Source: Trachythela sp. YZ-2020
Lineage: Eukaryota > Cnidaria > Anthozoa > Malacalcyonacea > Clavulariidae
DNA: 64,000 nucleotides
Direction: 5' to 3'
NCBI GenBank assembly: GCA_016169945.1
Contig: JADLSH010000078.1
Span: 248,001-312,000 of the forward strand
Shown: positions 33,821-45,958 of the stretch, piece after piece
Numbering within the stretch: the stretch's first letter is position 1
Layout of the letters: each line of letters begins with the position of its first letter
The notes under the pieces: generated by a model
The model's input: only the letters and a program-made list of their open reading frames with translations
The model's database searches: none
Told to the model about the DNA's origin: nothing
Position numbers and translations under genes: made by a program

Positions 33821-36800
33821 ATGGAAACCTCTATCTCCACCACAGCCCGTGCCTCCACTGAGGCCATTGATGGAGATCGCAATGCCTCCCCTCATTCCCT
33901 ATCCTCGCCTATTCTAGCATTTGATGCTCCGAGTTCACCGGAACGGAGACCCGATTCCCCAATTCCAGTTAGGATCACTTTGCCCCGGCAAATAACAAGA
34001 CAAAATGCTTGGGGACATTGTTTTCAGAATTGTGTAGGAATACGTAGAGAGGTGATAAATAATGGTGATTCGATATCGAACAGAATAAAACTAGTCCATC
34101 TCAATGCGCGATCTCTTAAGAACAGGGAACACTTAGTCCAAATCAAAGAACTTGTGGTCGACGAGAACGTTGACATCCTTACAGTATCAGAATCATGGCT
34201 CAACTCAAATCAAATCAATCAAATCAAATCAAGTTTATTTCCACAAATACAAAAAATTACAATAAAAATACAGATACAATAATGTACGAGTGGCGAGGTG
34301 ACATCTGGAAGCCAAAGGCTTATAAACGAGGACACCTCGTGTATATATGTATGAATAATATTTTAATAATAATTTTAATAATAATAATAGTTACTGATTG
34401 GACATGACAAATGCAGAATTTTTTTAATAAATTTTATTTCATTAATAGAAAACAATTAAGGGATTTTTTAAATGAAGACAAACTGTTGGAGCTTTTTATT
34501 GAAGGAGGTAGTGAATTCCAAACTTTAGGGCCTTGATAAAGAATAGTGAATTGCTTTAAGTTGGTTCGACAAGAGTAAGGTCGATAAGAGTTTGCATTTC
34601 TGGTATTATAACTATGGACTTGATTATTTTTTAAGAATAAATCTGAGAGGGAAGTTGGAAGTAACCGATGATGATATAAAGAAACATAAATTTAGCAATC
34701 TGAAACTTGTTTACATTGAAAATAACTAATAGTTTCAATTGTTCAAATAATGGGGCAGAATGAGCTCGACTAACGACTAACGATCCACGACTAACGCCGA
34801 AGTTGAAATTCCTGGTTACAAAATATACAGACTAGACCGCAAGCATAAGAAGGGCGGCGGTGTTTGCATTTATGCGCGAAATGACTTTAAAGTAACAACG
34901 TTAAAGGACCTCTCATGCATCTCTACATTAAACTTTCATCAACTGTGGCTACAGATACAAGTGAGACAGCACAAATCGTTTATTGTCTGTGTGGCGTACA
35001 GACCCCCAGACTCTCAGGTCACCTGCATTAGAGAGGAATTGAAACCCATGTGTATAGAAGCATTACTTTTGGGCAAACAAGTTGTGATCATGGGCGATCT
35101 AAATTGCAATCTCCTTAATCCAAGCTGTTTGGAAGCGAAAACACTAATTGATATCTGTTCTGAATTACATTTAACCCAATTAATCAATGATCCAACACGA
35201 ATAACTTCACATTCAAGATCCTTATTAGATGTTATCATGGTTTCTTCCTCCCTTATAGTGAAAGACAGTGGTGTGGTAGATATAGGCATCAGTGATCACT
35301 CCATGGTCTATTGCACACTAAAACTAAGGGCCATTAAACCTCCCCCCACATACATTCACGTGAGAAGTCTCAAGCACTATGATCCTAATCAGTTCGTTAC
35401 GGAGTTATCACGACTTCCTTTTAATATGGTATTCTTCGCAGAGGACGTAGACGACAAACTTTATCTATTCAACCAATCGTTCATAAACACACTAAATGAC
35501 CATGCGCCAATTAAACGCATAAGAATTAAAGGTAGACCTCAACCTTTTATCAGCAAAGATATTAAACTACTAATGAATCTCAGAAACATGATGCTGAAGG
35601 TCTTCAGGGCAACATACAATACGGAAGACTGGGTAAAGTATAAAAGCTTGAGGAACTCCGTCAAGATCAACCTAAGAAAGGCAGAAATTAATCACGTACG
35701 CACTCAAATTTAAAATTGCAAAGGAAATTCTAGGAAGGTGATTAAGAGATGCACACCTGCTAAAGAATCCACCAAACTTTGCTACCAAAATGATCATAGC
35801 AAAATAGCCGAGGAGTTCAATACCTACTTCACTTCAGTAGGAAGGTTAACAGCAGGATAAGTGAAGGAATTAGCCGAAGAAAATGGAGTTTCAATACCTC
35901 CACCTGAACCATCAACAATCCACAATTATATAACATCGGAGGAAATGTTCCAACTGAGAGATATCACCCCTAATGAGGTACGAAGAATAATTTTGGAAAC
36001 CCCATCGCACAAAGCCCCGGGACCAGACAAAATAGGCTTCCGATATTTGAAAGACTCTCTTATCCTATATCCTCTCACAGATATTATCAACTGTTCTCTG
36101 AGAACATCAAAGTACCCCTCAACCTGGAAACTAGCGGAAGTGGTACCAATACATAAAGATGGCGATCACGAAGTCGCTTCAAACAACCGTCCAATTTCAC
36201 TACTGGCAGCCCTTTCAAAAGTTTGTGATAAAGTTGTTCTAAACCAGTTCACCGCATAATGTCTCACAGAACGCAAATTACTATCAAATCATCAAAGTGG
36301 AAATCGAAAAAATCATTCAACTGAGACACTCAACGTCGCGTTCACAGAGACCCTATTAGAAGCAATGGACAAAAAACAAATATCCATAGTGGTCTTTATT
36401 GATCTGTCCAAAGCTTTTGACAGTATACAACATGACATCCTTCTCCAAAAGATACTACGTTTAGGCGTCTCTCCTGCAGTCCACGAATGGTTTAGGAGCT
36501 ATTTGGCGGATAGATCTCAATATGTCCGTATAGGAACCACCACCTCAACTACGGCTTTATTAACACACGGAATACCCCAAAGTTCAGTGCTTTCACCGTT
36601 CCTATTTAACATTTATACCGACAGTCTATCTTCAATCCCAGAATTCTGTAGTCTCGAATTTTACGTGGACGACTCCAAAGAGTATCTATCCTTCTCACTA
36701 CCGATTTTGGACCCTTCTCTATCAACTATAGAAGACGACTTGCATAGAGTGTTCGAATGGTGTTGCAAGAACAGCTTACTAATAAATCCAGACAAAACTA

Positions 36801-37508
36801 AAATGATGGTAGTTGGATCACAACAATTGCTTCAACAACTGGATCATGTCTCTAGCACTAATTTGATTGGGAAAACCGTGGAACTTGTGGTGCAGGTCAA
36901 GGACTTGGGGACAATACTTGACTCTAAATTAAAGTGTAATGAACACATACAGCATCTATCATCATCATGTATCTCCAAACCTTGTCAGATCAACCGGGTA
37001 AAGCATCTATTTGATCAATCAACACTAACCACCATCATAAATGCACTGGTTATGAGTAAGATCAACTATTGCTCTTCAATATGGTCCAATACATCTGAAG
37101 AGAACATTAAGAAAATCCAGCTAATTCAGAATTATGTAGCCAGGGTTATTTCAGGAAATGTCGGTAAATATGACCATGTATCTCCTTTATTAAAGGAACT
37201 CAATAAAAGAGCATCTACAATACAGAGACGCTGTCCTCACTCACAAATAAATACATAATCAAGCACCCCCGTACTTAGGTCACAAGTTCATAAAAAGAAA
37301 TCAAATCCATGATCGCGCTACACGAAGCCAAAATGAACTTGACATTCCAAAGTATCAGACCGCGACCGGCCAAAGAACATTCAAATACAGAGGAACCAAA
37401 ATCTGGAACGCACTGGACGAGGAATTAAAATCCATTGTTGATCTCAACTATTTTAAATCTAAATTAAAAGCAAAACTTTTAGAAGGAAATATACAATTTA
37501 CATTTTAA
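33821..37508 (+). pseudogene. LINE ORF2: endonuclease and RT, broken
   Basis: Endonuclease blocks are LVHLNARSLKNREH, VSESWL (just before the 34206 insertion), GGGVCIYARND, CVAYRPPDS, VIMGDLNCNLL and GISDHSMVY. RT blocks are APGPDKIGFRYL, EVVPIHKDGD, FIDLSKAFDSIQHDI, GIPQSSVLSPFLFNIY, catalytic FYVDDSKEY, LINPDKTK, and a C-terminal FKYRGTKIWNALDEE block ending at TAA 37506-37508. Breaks are the inserted LINE tail, stops near 35711 and 36257, and shifts near 37250. It overlaps the ORF1 end, unlike the other two LINEs. Confidence 0.82.
34206..34763 (-). mobile_element. Antisense 5'-truncated LINE tail
   Basis: On the minus strand it encodes a LINE C-terminus (HSYNTRNANSY, ILYQGPKVWNSLPPSI, SLSSFKKSLN) followed by a 3' tail of GATTT-type repeats at 34206-34235. 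An imperfect TSD flanks it: GCTCAACT (34198-34205) and GCTCGACT (34764-34771). It interrupts the endonuclease of the plus-strand LINE. Three CGACTAA words follow the right TSD. Confidence 0.8.
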
Positions 37509-37642
37509 TCTTGGTAACTAGTAATTAGTTGACAATTTTAGTATAGAATAGACTTGTAAATAATTATAATTGTACATAATAATTGTAAATTGTCATCGAA
37601 AAACCCGTTTTGGGAATGTCAATAACTTTAAAAATTAAAATT

Positions 37643-38113
37643 AAAGTTACATGTTCACGGAAGTGTGAAATTAATACAAGCCGCACCTGAAATAAATGGC
37701 TCGAGTTTGCCAGAGTTATTTATCGCGGTTTCGCGATGTAGAAGTACGCTTATTGTTTGAAATTATATTTGAGTACCTTCTCTAGAACAGTCATGAATCA
37801 AATTTTACTGTTTGTCATTATAAAGGCCAAAAATGAAGGTTTAAAAAAGCTATACGATTAATCCGCCCGCTTACCAGCCCCTTCGTCAGAAAAAATAGTC
37901 AACTTTCACAAGCTACTGTGGACAAACGAAACAGAATAAAGTTCTCATTTTCGGTCACGTACTAGAAAATATGACAGGTAAAAATGGTCTTTCAAAAAAA
38001 TTCATTTACGTTACTAGTTAAGCGGCCAAGACGCTTTGTTTACAAACTTGTCGTCCCAGCTCCAGTTTCGAGCCAATCTGGAGCTGCCAATCTGGAGCCA
38101 ACTGGCTCATCGT
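37643..38113 (-). repeat. Right arm of the 10 bp-TSD family
   Basis: Reverse complement of the outer arm of the intact element (53992-54480). It includes GTTATTTATCGCGGTTTCGC, ACGTACTAGAAAATATGACA and the tip with GGAGCTG palindromes. It ends CTGGCTCATCGT. The LINE at 30620-37640 abuts it directly; the deeper part of the arm is lost. Confidence 0.85.
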
Positions 38114-38865
38114 TCACATAAGCATTAAAACCAAATTTTCCTTCATATATAAGGGAAAAGTGTAGACAGCCCGGCCGACGGACATACCCTCTTATAGAAA
38201 CACGAGCACGCGTCTAAAAATATTGATAAACAAAAATGTTGGGTTTTGGTCTGAATTTATTAATTTGGGGTTTTTGTTGCCGGGAATAATGTAGTTACGT
38301 TGTGATTTCTTTATCGGTAGGGATCTTCATAACAACCCGATAAACATGTTTACCATTCAACGTCAACAATGGTTGCTATTTCACCAAGCTATTAAAATTG
38401 AAGAAGTTTTCACAAGAAAACATTGGGGACGCAAGTCCTTTTGGCTTAATTATTTTTTTGGTGAATTAGGAGTTACGAAAGGGGTAAAATAATCTAAATT
38501 ATTTTCATTATATGCAGTAGTATTGTATTTGATGGCAATAAATAGCAGAATTAAGAGATGGTCAGATGCTGTTTAAATATATTCTTGCCCTTATGAGAGT
38601 CTACAGGTCTATTATTAAAGACATTCTATTCTATTATGCTGCTATTACATATTTCTGTCGTGAAGAGTAGACCAGTGAGTATAACTGATGGCCGCCATCT
38701 TGAATTAGGCTTGGCTACAAGGCAAAGACGAAAAAAGTGATCGAGTCCAAAACGCTGGGCCAAAATCAGCCCAAAATTCTGCCGCGTAGACTTGCTCCAA
38801 GACTCCAAGTCCCTCTCCCTGTGTTGGACCACTATATTGTATTTTACATGGGCCAACACAATCTC
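38114..38865. other. No gene supported
   Basis: Starts with the right copy of the 10 bp TSD (TCACATAAGC). AT-rich sequence, no domain recognised. Short frames near 38626-38859 overlap on both strands. Confidence 0.45.
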
Positions 38866-38937
38866 GTACCGCGAGAGCCTGCGATCCTCGTTAGCCTCTA
38901 TCAGAGGATCGCGGGCTCGGGGTACGAGATTGCGATC
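38866..38937. repeat. Hairpin in L1 remnant
   Basis: Near-perfect inverted repeat, CAATCTCGTACCGCGAG against CTCGGGGTACGAGATTG, enclosing GCGATCCTCG/GAGGATCGCG with a short loop. A related ATCTCGTACCGAGAG word occurs near 46560. Probably a small fold-back insertion beside the L1-type ORF1 remnant. Confidence 0.75.
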
Positions 38938-38994
38938 AAAGCAGTGTGATCAAAGTTTTTTTATTTTATTTTGTACCCGACCACATAGAAGACC

Positions 38995-39365
38995 AAATCC
39001 ATGAGATGAAAACAGAGCTAAACGCAGTAAAGCACTCTGTCGAATACGCACATGAGGAAATTGGCGATTTAAAGAAAAAAAAGTCAAAGTAGAGAAAGAA
39101 GCAATGGAACGTATCGGATTCCCAAAATTGGATCTCCAAGCGAGATCAATGCGGGACAATTTGATATTCTATAATATTAAAACATAACAAAGGTTATTCA
39201 TGATCTGCTTGAACAAAAAATGGGGATTGAAAACGCCGAGACAGCGGTAAAAATAGACAGGTCTCACCGCCTAGGAAAGAAGCGAGAAGAAAGCCACTAA
39301 CCAAGACCGATCATTGCGAAATTCAACTGCCATCAAGACCGGGAATACATAAGTAGTATTACCCT
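38995..39365 (+). pseudogene. L1/Tx1-type ORF1 remnant
   Basis: Read with frame changes, it gives a coiled-coil run (MKTELNAVKHSVEYAHEEIG) and then an RRM-like block with SMRDNLIFYNI, IDRSHRLGK and PIIAKFNCHQDREYI. These are the signature blocks of the L1 ORF1 RNA-binding domain (Transposase_22). At least two frameshifts occur between 39080 and 39300. It is a different LINE class from the CR1-like ones elsewhere in the window. Confidence 0.72.
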
Positions 39366-39419
39366 CCCCATCCAGGCACGGAAGTAATTAGTATGCAAGC
39401 CACCATATTGGAAGTGACG

Positions 39420-39665
39420 TCACAAAGGTATCACAATAGGGGGTGACGACATGTCGCGCAGCAATTGTCGCGCCATATGATGAATTGTCGCGCGACAATT
39501 GTCGCGCCACATGAATATTAATGAGTTGTGACATTTGACGTGTATTAAATATAATCTGTGAAGGTTGTACATTTTATTGTGTACGTAGCTTTTGCGGAGA
39601 GAACTTTACAGAATATATTTGGGATTTTTGCGGAGAGAACTTTACAGAATATATTTGGGACAAAT
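39420..39665. repeat. Palindromic words and 35 bp tandem duplication
   Basis: AATTGTCGCGC and its complement recur four times at 39460-39512, able to form small stems. Then a 35 bp word beginning TTTTGCGGAGAGAACTTTAC and ending ATTTGGGA occurs twice in tandem (about 39589-39660). Confidence 0.85.
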
Positions 39666-41714
39666 TTCGGTAGGTGTATATTTTTACGATGTATTAACAT
39701 GAAGTATTGCAAGGGGTAACCATAGCAACTCGAATTTTTTAGTATAATTTTTTGAAAACAATTATTTAATGAAGTTTAATATGTTGAAATATATCGTAAA
39801 GTACTTTGGACAACTGGCAAATTCAGCAAGACAACACACACAACAGACGCATTTTGTGGCATATATTTTGGGCAAGGAAGTGCTCGAACAGTCTAGAGGC
39901 TCTAGCGAACCTACGTTTTTTACCTAGAGGAGACGGAGGTCCTCTAGATGGCAGAGGGTTGAGCCAGCTCTGGCATGTTGTTCAGCGAGTTGAGACCGGA
40001 TGGTCTAGAGACCACCATTAGTTATACTGAGACAGTAAGGGCACTCAAGACCTGACAGAGCATGCAAAAACTGTAGGTTATTCTTCAGGAGACGGTGGGC
40101 CTCTAGATAACGGGGAGGACGGCGGCCCCCCGTTCAGGTCAGTCAGCTCGTTGAAATTGAGTCCTAGTTGGACTTGGTGTCCAACCATTGGTGCAGGGTA
40201 CTCAACTATGTATGACTGACCCATCGAGTCTCTAGGTCAGGTCATTAGGTCGTATTTACGACCTGATAATTCGCACTTCACGTGGCGAAGTGTTGTCCCA
40301 AAGGACAGCACTTCCCTGCCATTAATTACAATCTGTACAAAGTACATATTGTCATTTCCGCCACGGGAAGCCGAGCCGAGTTTATTGATTACGCATATTT
40401 ATAAATATGCGTAGGAGCAGTAAAAAGATGGAAGCGTAATTAGAGAAATAGGTTTGGAATTCGAGCTGTAGAAACAGTCTGCAGTTTTTGGGCCATTTTC
40501 CTTATTTATGTTGATTTTGCGCTTTGATGTGTCGATATTTTCTGACCTGCATGCTGGAACTGGTCTGAGTTCTCGCAATTTGTATTGGCACAGTTAAAGT
40601 GTGCAAACATAAATTATGTACGTTGTTGCTATCACGAAGACCCATTTCAAAGGTAACTTTCCATCAGTTATTACTCCATGCTCCAAAGGAAACGTATCTA
40701 AGTGCGAGAAGGAAATCGAAAAAACTGAGCGCTAATATTAGAATGCCGTGCACATGCATGATGCCAACACTTATGCTAAGGCTGGATAATCAGGGAGGCC
40801 AGAAAAAACCTGCAGTACAGGAAAACCTGGGTAGGGCCAAGACCTCCAGCAGCTCCCCACGTAGCTCCGCTATCTTTACAAATGTAGGAAGTATCAGCAT
40901 CAATGCACACAGCCTCGTGCCAAGGCTAATAAACAGTGTCCGAACGAAAATTTCTGCATGGAATTGATTGCATTAATAACTTTTAACCCGCAAGCTTAAA
41001 TTAGCAAATAGGGGCAAGCAGCACGACTATATCTTGATCTTGCATTATATAAATATTTTTAAGTTTAAACTTCAGTATAAAATCTTTGCGTTGTAAACTA
41101 GCTGGGCCCCAGTACTAATTTCATTCTCGCAATGCATGCAGTAATGTGAACAATACAGATCATACAACAGAATGCACTAGAGTTCATAATTTAGTTGGGA
41201 ACGATGATGCAGCAAATCAGGGATTGACGTGGAATTCAGGAGTTAACATCGCCTGGTTTCATTCATATCTTTACTCCGTGCTTTACTTCGTCTTACTAAC
41301 AACGAGAAAACGGAAAGAAACAAGTACTCTGACGTGGAAAATATGGTGAAAGGGGGGATTTTATGTACCAATGAATATCTATAACCACGCGAATTGAAAC
41401 CCGGGAATGCAGATACAGGAGTATCCAAAACATTTTACAGTGCCTGGGTTGTTTGTGCAGTTGTGTGGTAGTAGACAAAGTAGCTGTTGATAGATTTACT
41501 GGGAAATAGGAAATTATAACAAGGGAAATGTTTTGATGTTCATATCGGTCACGCAAACTCATGCACTGGACCTTATGTGGCATGCAGTAATAGAAAGTTG
41601 TAGTAAAAGAACATATTTGAAATACATTGTTTAGAGTCGACATGACTATCCATGATGATATGACTGTTGCATACAATTTGTGCCACATCCTCTGGCTTTA
41701 ACAACATTGTGACT
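39666..41714. other. No gene supported
   Basis: Two similar blocks, near 39925-39960 and 40085-40125, both translate to GDGGPLD-like words, and an AAGTGTTGTCC/GGACAGCACTT hairpin lies at about 40289-40316. This suggests a decayed repeat. Frames at 40599-40967 and 41146-41688 have no recognised domain and overlap frames on the other strand. Confidence 0.4.
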
Positions 41715-42146
41715 AATGAGACTCGTAGAAATATACCAGGCAAGGGCTAGTTATAGTGGATCATATGAATAGTTTTACATTCGGGATTTGATAGGTAGAG
41801 CCTTGTAGCACTATACACCAGACAAGAGTAGACTCATGTATAGCATCCTATTAATAGGTATGAAAATTGAGATATGTAGCACAAACGCAAAGCGTGCGGC
41901 TCATAGCACTATACCGGACAAGATTAGTATATTCATGAATAGGATCATATTACAGCTATAAATTCAAGTTGAGATCGCTAGCATAAAACGCTAAAACATG
42001 AGACTCGTATAAGCACTAGACCAGACAAGAGCATATTCATATATAGGATCATATTAAAGATTATAAATTCAAGTTGAGATAATTAGCATAGAAAACGCAG
42101 AGAATGCCAAATGTGAGACCCATAGCACCAGGCCTGGCGAGTTGCG
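41715..42146. repeat. Satellite of about 100 bp, left block
   Basis: About four diverged units containing CACTATACCAGACAAGAGTA, then ATATTCATGTATAGGATC, then AAATTCAAGTTGAGAT. The array resumes at 45959-46400 in the same orientation after an inserted element. Confidence 0.85.
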
Positions 42147-42150
42147 TTAA

Positions 42151-45100
42151 AGGACATTGGCAACGAAAATTTTTATTCCTTATATTTATAGAGCACGCCT
42201 ACGGAATACTTAATTTCATACTTTCCCTTGTCCATCGCATTTAGTTGTTGAGAAAATTTGTGACAAAGTTCAACAGTCGTCCGCCATTTTGAAAAAAACG
42301 GCGTATGCTAATTTATGCATGAATACATTAAATGACGTCATTAGATGGGTTGACACAATTTATCTAATATAAACTCTACAGTGTATTACCACACGCGGTA
42401 AACGTTGCGGCAAAATAGACGGCAGAAAGGTTTTAACAAGTGTGTAACATGTTTGTGCCACTACTTTTGATACTATTTCTTCCAATTCCGTGTAAATTCG
42501 AATATCACATAGGAAATCCTTATGCAATGTTATGCCATTATTGTCTATACCCCTGAATGTCTCGCTGGATAAATGCATAAAAATTACTCAAATTGCAAAA
42601 CAATCAAATCTCTATCAGCACGTTCAGTTACCAGTTCCAATTATTATTGAAAATACAACAGTAAATAAAATTGTCACAATGTAGTCTATACTATTAAATA
42701 CTAACTATTAAACCTAAGTAGCTGGCGCAATTATATATACATTCAAAATACACAAGAATAAAGGCCTAAAAATTTGGATAGTTCATCATTGAGATTTGAA
42801 CTACTCCTTTTATACTTTCAATGCAGTTGGACAGTGTAGTATAAAGAAGCGCTATTACATAAAACAAACTCCAAATAGCACGCTGTATTCGTATTCAAGT
42901 ATATTATTGATTGTTGTAGAGTATATCGCTTCATCGCTTGTATTGACATAGTGCATATTGAAATAAAACAAACAAGATTAATACAACTACAGTCATTTTG
43001 AAAAGCGAAGAGAATACCGATATGTCAGTTAATAGCAAGTCTTCAGTGCGGCAACGCATTAAATTATTAATTTCTATTTTAATGATCAGTTATTCCCTGC
43101 CCAATATTTCTTTTAAAAAAGAGTATAACAAAAGAACTAAAAGATCTAAAAATATTAGAGTTCTCACTTCTATAATTGATATTGTGTATTGACGCAATTA
43201 AGAACTATAGTTACTGAATTACTGTAATGGGAATCGCTACATTTTCGGCAATATTTTTACCAGCTTCATCATGTATAATTCACCAAACTATTTAGCCACA
43301 CATATGAAACTGAATTTAAGCCAGAGAATAGCTATAGTCTGGCTTTTTTCTATAAACTAGCTAGATATACTAAATAATGTACTGTATTGACAGCTTCATA
43401 TTTCCCGTCAAAACAATAGAAGCTCAAAACTTCATAATCATATGAATCGCGTGAATAACTTATTCTTTAATAATCATTAGAACTTGAATACAGATTGTTT
43501 TCAAAAGAATATTACTTGTATCCAATAATTCTGCACCAGATTTATTTTTCAGTAACATTCAAGGCTTTAGCTTAGCTCCAGATAAGGTCAAGGTGCTCAA
43601 AATCGCTGGTTGACAATTCGTTCAACCTTTCTCGGTGTCTCGAGTTAATATAACATTTCAAACATCTCTTCTCGTGTCTTCGTTTAAAGAATGTATCCTA
43701 CAACAACAGATGGTTCCTGAAACCTTTTCCAGAGTGTATGGCCATTTACGTTTCTCGTTAAATTTCAATTGACACAAAATACTATAGTATAATAGTAAAT
43801 ACTATAGCTTCAATAATACCCCAATCATTCACAAACGCGTGACACAATTAAACCACTCAAGTTGTAAAATTCGCAATTCCTTTCCTTCTCACACGCTTAA
43901 AGTGCACCTCACCCCAAAAAATTTTTTTGGCTATATCAAATCTTGGCATCATTTCTAGAGTATCCGTGAAAATTTTAATTTATTTGGTCAAATCGTTCGA
44001 TTTTTATGGCAGTTTAAAGTTGGCAAAAAGGCACTTTTTGGTGGACCTTGTCCGTCGTTACGAGGAGTCTGGAACGAGTAAATTTCGTGACGTCACGCAA
44101 GGGACTCGTCAAAATAAACTTTCGGCCCACATTGCAAATTCCCTGTATACTGTCGGCCATCTACATATGATATATCAGACCTACAAGCACGAAACTGTAC
44201 GTAAAATGTTTCTCTTGATCAGAGGTTTCGATCTATGCATCTTACATGCATAGAACGTGTGTAGTTCTCAAGAAAATGTGCACGAAAATCGATGTATGTT
44301 TCCCCGGGATTATGTACTTTTAGAAGTTTAGTGCCCTTGAATTTTAGTACACTTTGCCTGTGGGCGAATACCTCATAAATAATGAACTACGAACTTGAAA
44401 TAACCAATAGCTATCCCGTCACGAAGAGAGCTTTATTTTCATGTATGATATGTCTATATAGCTTGTGTATTTCCATTCAAACATTACTACAAATTTTGTA
44501 TGTTTTCAGCTTTCAAGCGCGGGACTTTAAAGAACGGATACCGGTTTAAAGAGATATACAACCGATCTATTTACCCGTATAACTTTGTAGATATTGAATC
44601 TACAACCTTGAAACAACTATGAGCGTGTTCGTCATGCCTACAGCTTTCTATCCATGCATAAAACATGTGTTTATCAACAAAATAGCTTTAGATATATTTT
44701 ACTAAGTTCATTTCGCGCCGCGGTCACATTGGCGGCTGCGAAAGACGTGTGAGTAATATTCCATTTGGATATCGCTTCATAAGTGACATAACTCAGCCAA
44801 TATCAGACCTACAAGCACGAAACTGTACGTAAAATGTTTCTCTTGAACAGAGCTTTCGATCTACGCATCTTAGATGTATGAAACGTATGTAGTTCTCAAG
44901 GAAATGTGCACGAAAATCGATGTATGTTTCGCGGGTCAAATGACGAAAATATATCGTGTGTACTAATTGTGCTGTAGTAGGGGTAAACTTTTTTGATACG
45001 CCTGAAGTCAATAATCAAGATATATTCTCATGCTTCATACCAAAAGATAGCCCAGAAAAAGGCGACTTTTTTGTATATATAGCAGTGACCTATATCGTGT

Positions 45101-45954
45101 AAACAAGTTGTAGTTTTAGATGCCTACACGCGTGCGAAGTTGGATTTTCAACGTGCTCGAACTAAATAATACAGTCTTACAGATAAGCTTAATTGCTTAA
45201 TGCGGCATATTGTTAGATAGCTCTTCTAAAGCTGATTCTATCCATATATAGCAATTATATATATCCTGTGTGCTAGTCTGTTCATGGTTAGACATGATAG
45301 CCAGAAAAAAACAGTGTAAACTTCGATTGATTCAAGGCAAGCAAAGCCGAAATGGCGAACTGAATACAAGCCGATCAAAGCTAAATGCCGACTACCTTGT
45401 GTGACGTCAGAAAATGGGCTAGACCCAGGCTCTTTTTGGTTAGAAGATACGACGGCCAAGGTCCATCGAAAGCTAAGTTCAAAACGCCATAAAAATCTAA
45501 CGATTTGGCCAAATTAAAAAAAATTTTCACGGATATACTAGAAATGATGCCAAGATTTGATAAAGCCAAAAAAAATTTTTGGGGTGAGGTGCACTTTAAT
45601 ATGGCTTTACCCGATAGTGTAGCATTTTCTTAGTTCTCCTGCCTGGTTGTGAGAATTTTTGTTCATTATAACGCGCAAAAACGACATATTTTTAGTTACC
45701 AAAACCTTCACGCAATATAGATCCCTATGTTGTTTTGAAGCGAACCCATCTAATGACGTCACAAAGGTCATTGACCCCAAAGATAATTTTTTGAGAATTT
45801 GATCCAAGATGGCGGCCGATGAGAAAATTTATCACATTTTACTTGCACTTTACTCGCAAACAAAAATGTTACAGAAAAAAATAGTAACATTCTCATAGTT
45901 AGGTGGTCCAGTAAGATTAAATAAGCCAATAAAAAATTTCGTTGCCAATGTCCT
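42151..45954. mobile_element. TTAA-flanked TIR element (Kolobok/piggyBac-like), outer
   Basis: The ends read AGGACATTGGCAACGAAA and TTTCGTTGCCAATGTCCT and are flanked by TTAA on both sides (42147-42150, 45955-45958). It interrupts the roughly 100 bp satellite, which gives independent support for the boundaries. TTAA insertion is shared by Kolobok and piggyBac; the AGG start fits Kolobok better. No transposase is seen. A second TTAA element lies inside. Confidence 0.8.
43901..45595. mobile_element. TTAA-flanked TIR element, inner
   Basis: The ends read AGTGCACCTCACCCC and GGGGTGAGGTGCACT, followed by A/T runs, with TTAA on both sides (43897-43900, 45596-45599). TIRs extend for some 200 bp, including AAATCTTGGCATCATTTCTA. 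Inside, a 137 bp block at 44174-44312 is repeated at 44797-44935 in direct orientation, and GTGACGTCA words occur near both TIR inner ends. No coding region is supported. Confidence 0.82.
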
Positions 45955-45958
45955 TTAA

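Larger units (their letters stand above)
30690..33917 (+). pseudogene. LINE ORF1: SPGG domain, coiled coil, two CCCH fingers
   Basis: The N-terminal piece (30690-30735, YDGKIYRWNG) continues after the inserted element at 32620 in the same frame once one TSD copy is ignored: KGKWSSPGG, then ILKWYGRD. A frame change near 32750 leads to 32741-33301 (TAEIEGVKLDMTILES coiled coil), and another to 33294-33917. This last part has two tandem fingers, CPFLKRNGRCLKGNQCDFLH and CPFLHRRGFCLKGNTCDFLH, each C-x8-C-x5-C-x3-H, the canonical CCCH spacing of RNA-binding fingers. A Pro-rich tail overlaps the start of ORF2 by about 100 nt in a different frame. Confidence 0.82.
30620..37640 (+). mobile_element. 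LINE, plus strand, interrupted twice
   Basis: Non-LTR retrotransposon with ORF1 (about 30690-33917) and ORF2 (33821-37508). ORF1 is split by a Mutator-like element (30736-32610) and ORF2 by an antisense LINE tail (34206-34763). The 3' UTR runs to about 37640, where the right arm of the 16352-38113 element begins. It stands head to head with the minus-strand LINE, and their 5' ends lie within about 150 bp of each other. Confidence 0.82.
16352..38113. mobile_element. Nested TIR unit with 10 bp TSD
   Basis: The ends read ACGATGAGCCAG (16352) and CTGGCTCATCGT (38113), the termini of the compact element at 53992-57193. The flanks are TCACACAAGC on the left (16342-16351) and TCACATAAGC on the right (38114-38123), a 10 bp TSD with one difference. 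The left arm is split: 16352-16434, 19045-19184 and 21498-21810 match successive parts of the intact arm. The right arm survives at 37643-38113. Later insertions fill the interior. It is the remnant of one element expanded by nesting; the 21.8 kb span is not an original length. Confidence 0.7.

Noticed and set aside
38626..39004. Coding genes at the hairpin region
   Set aside because: Frames on both strands come from a near-perfect inverted repeat; only the L1 ORF1 blocks after 38995 are recognisable.
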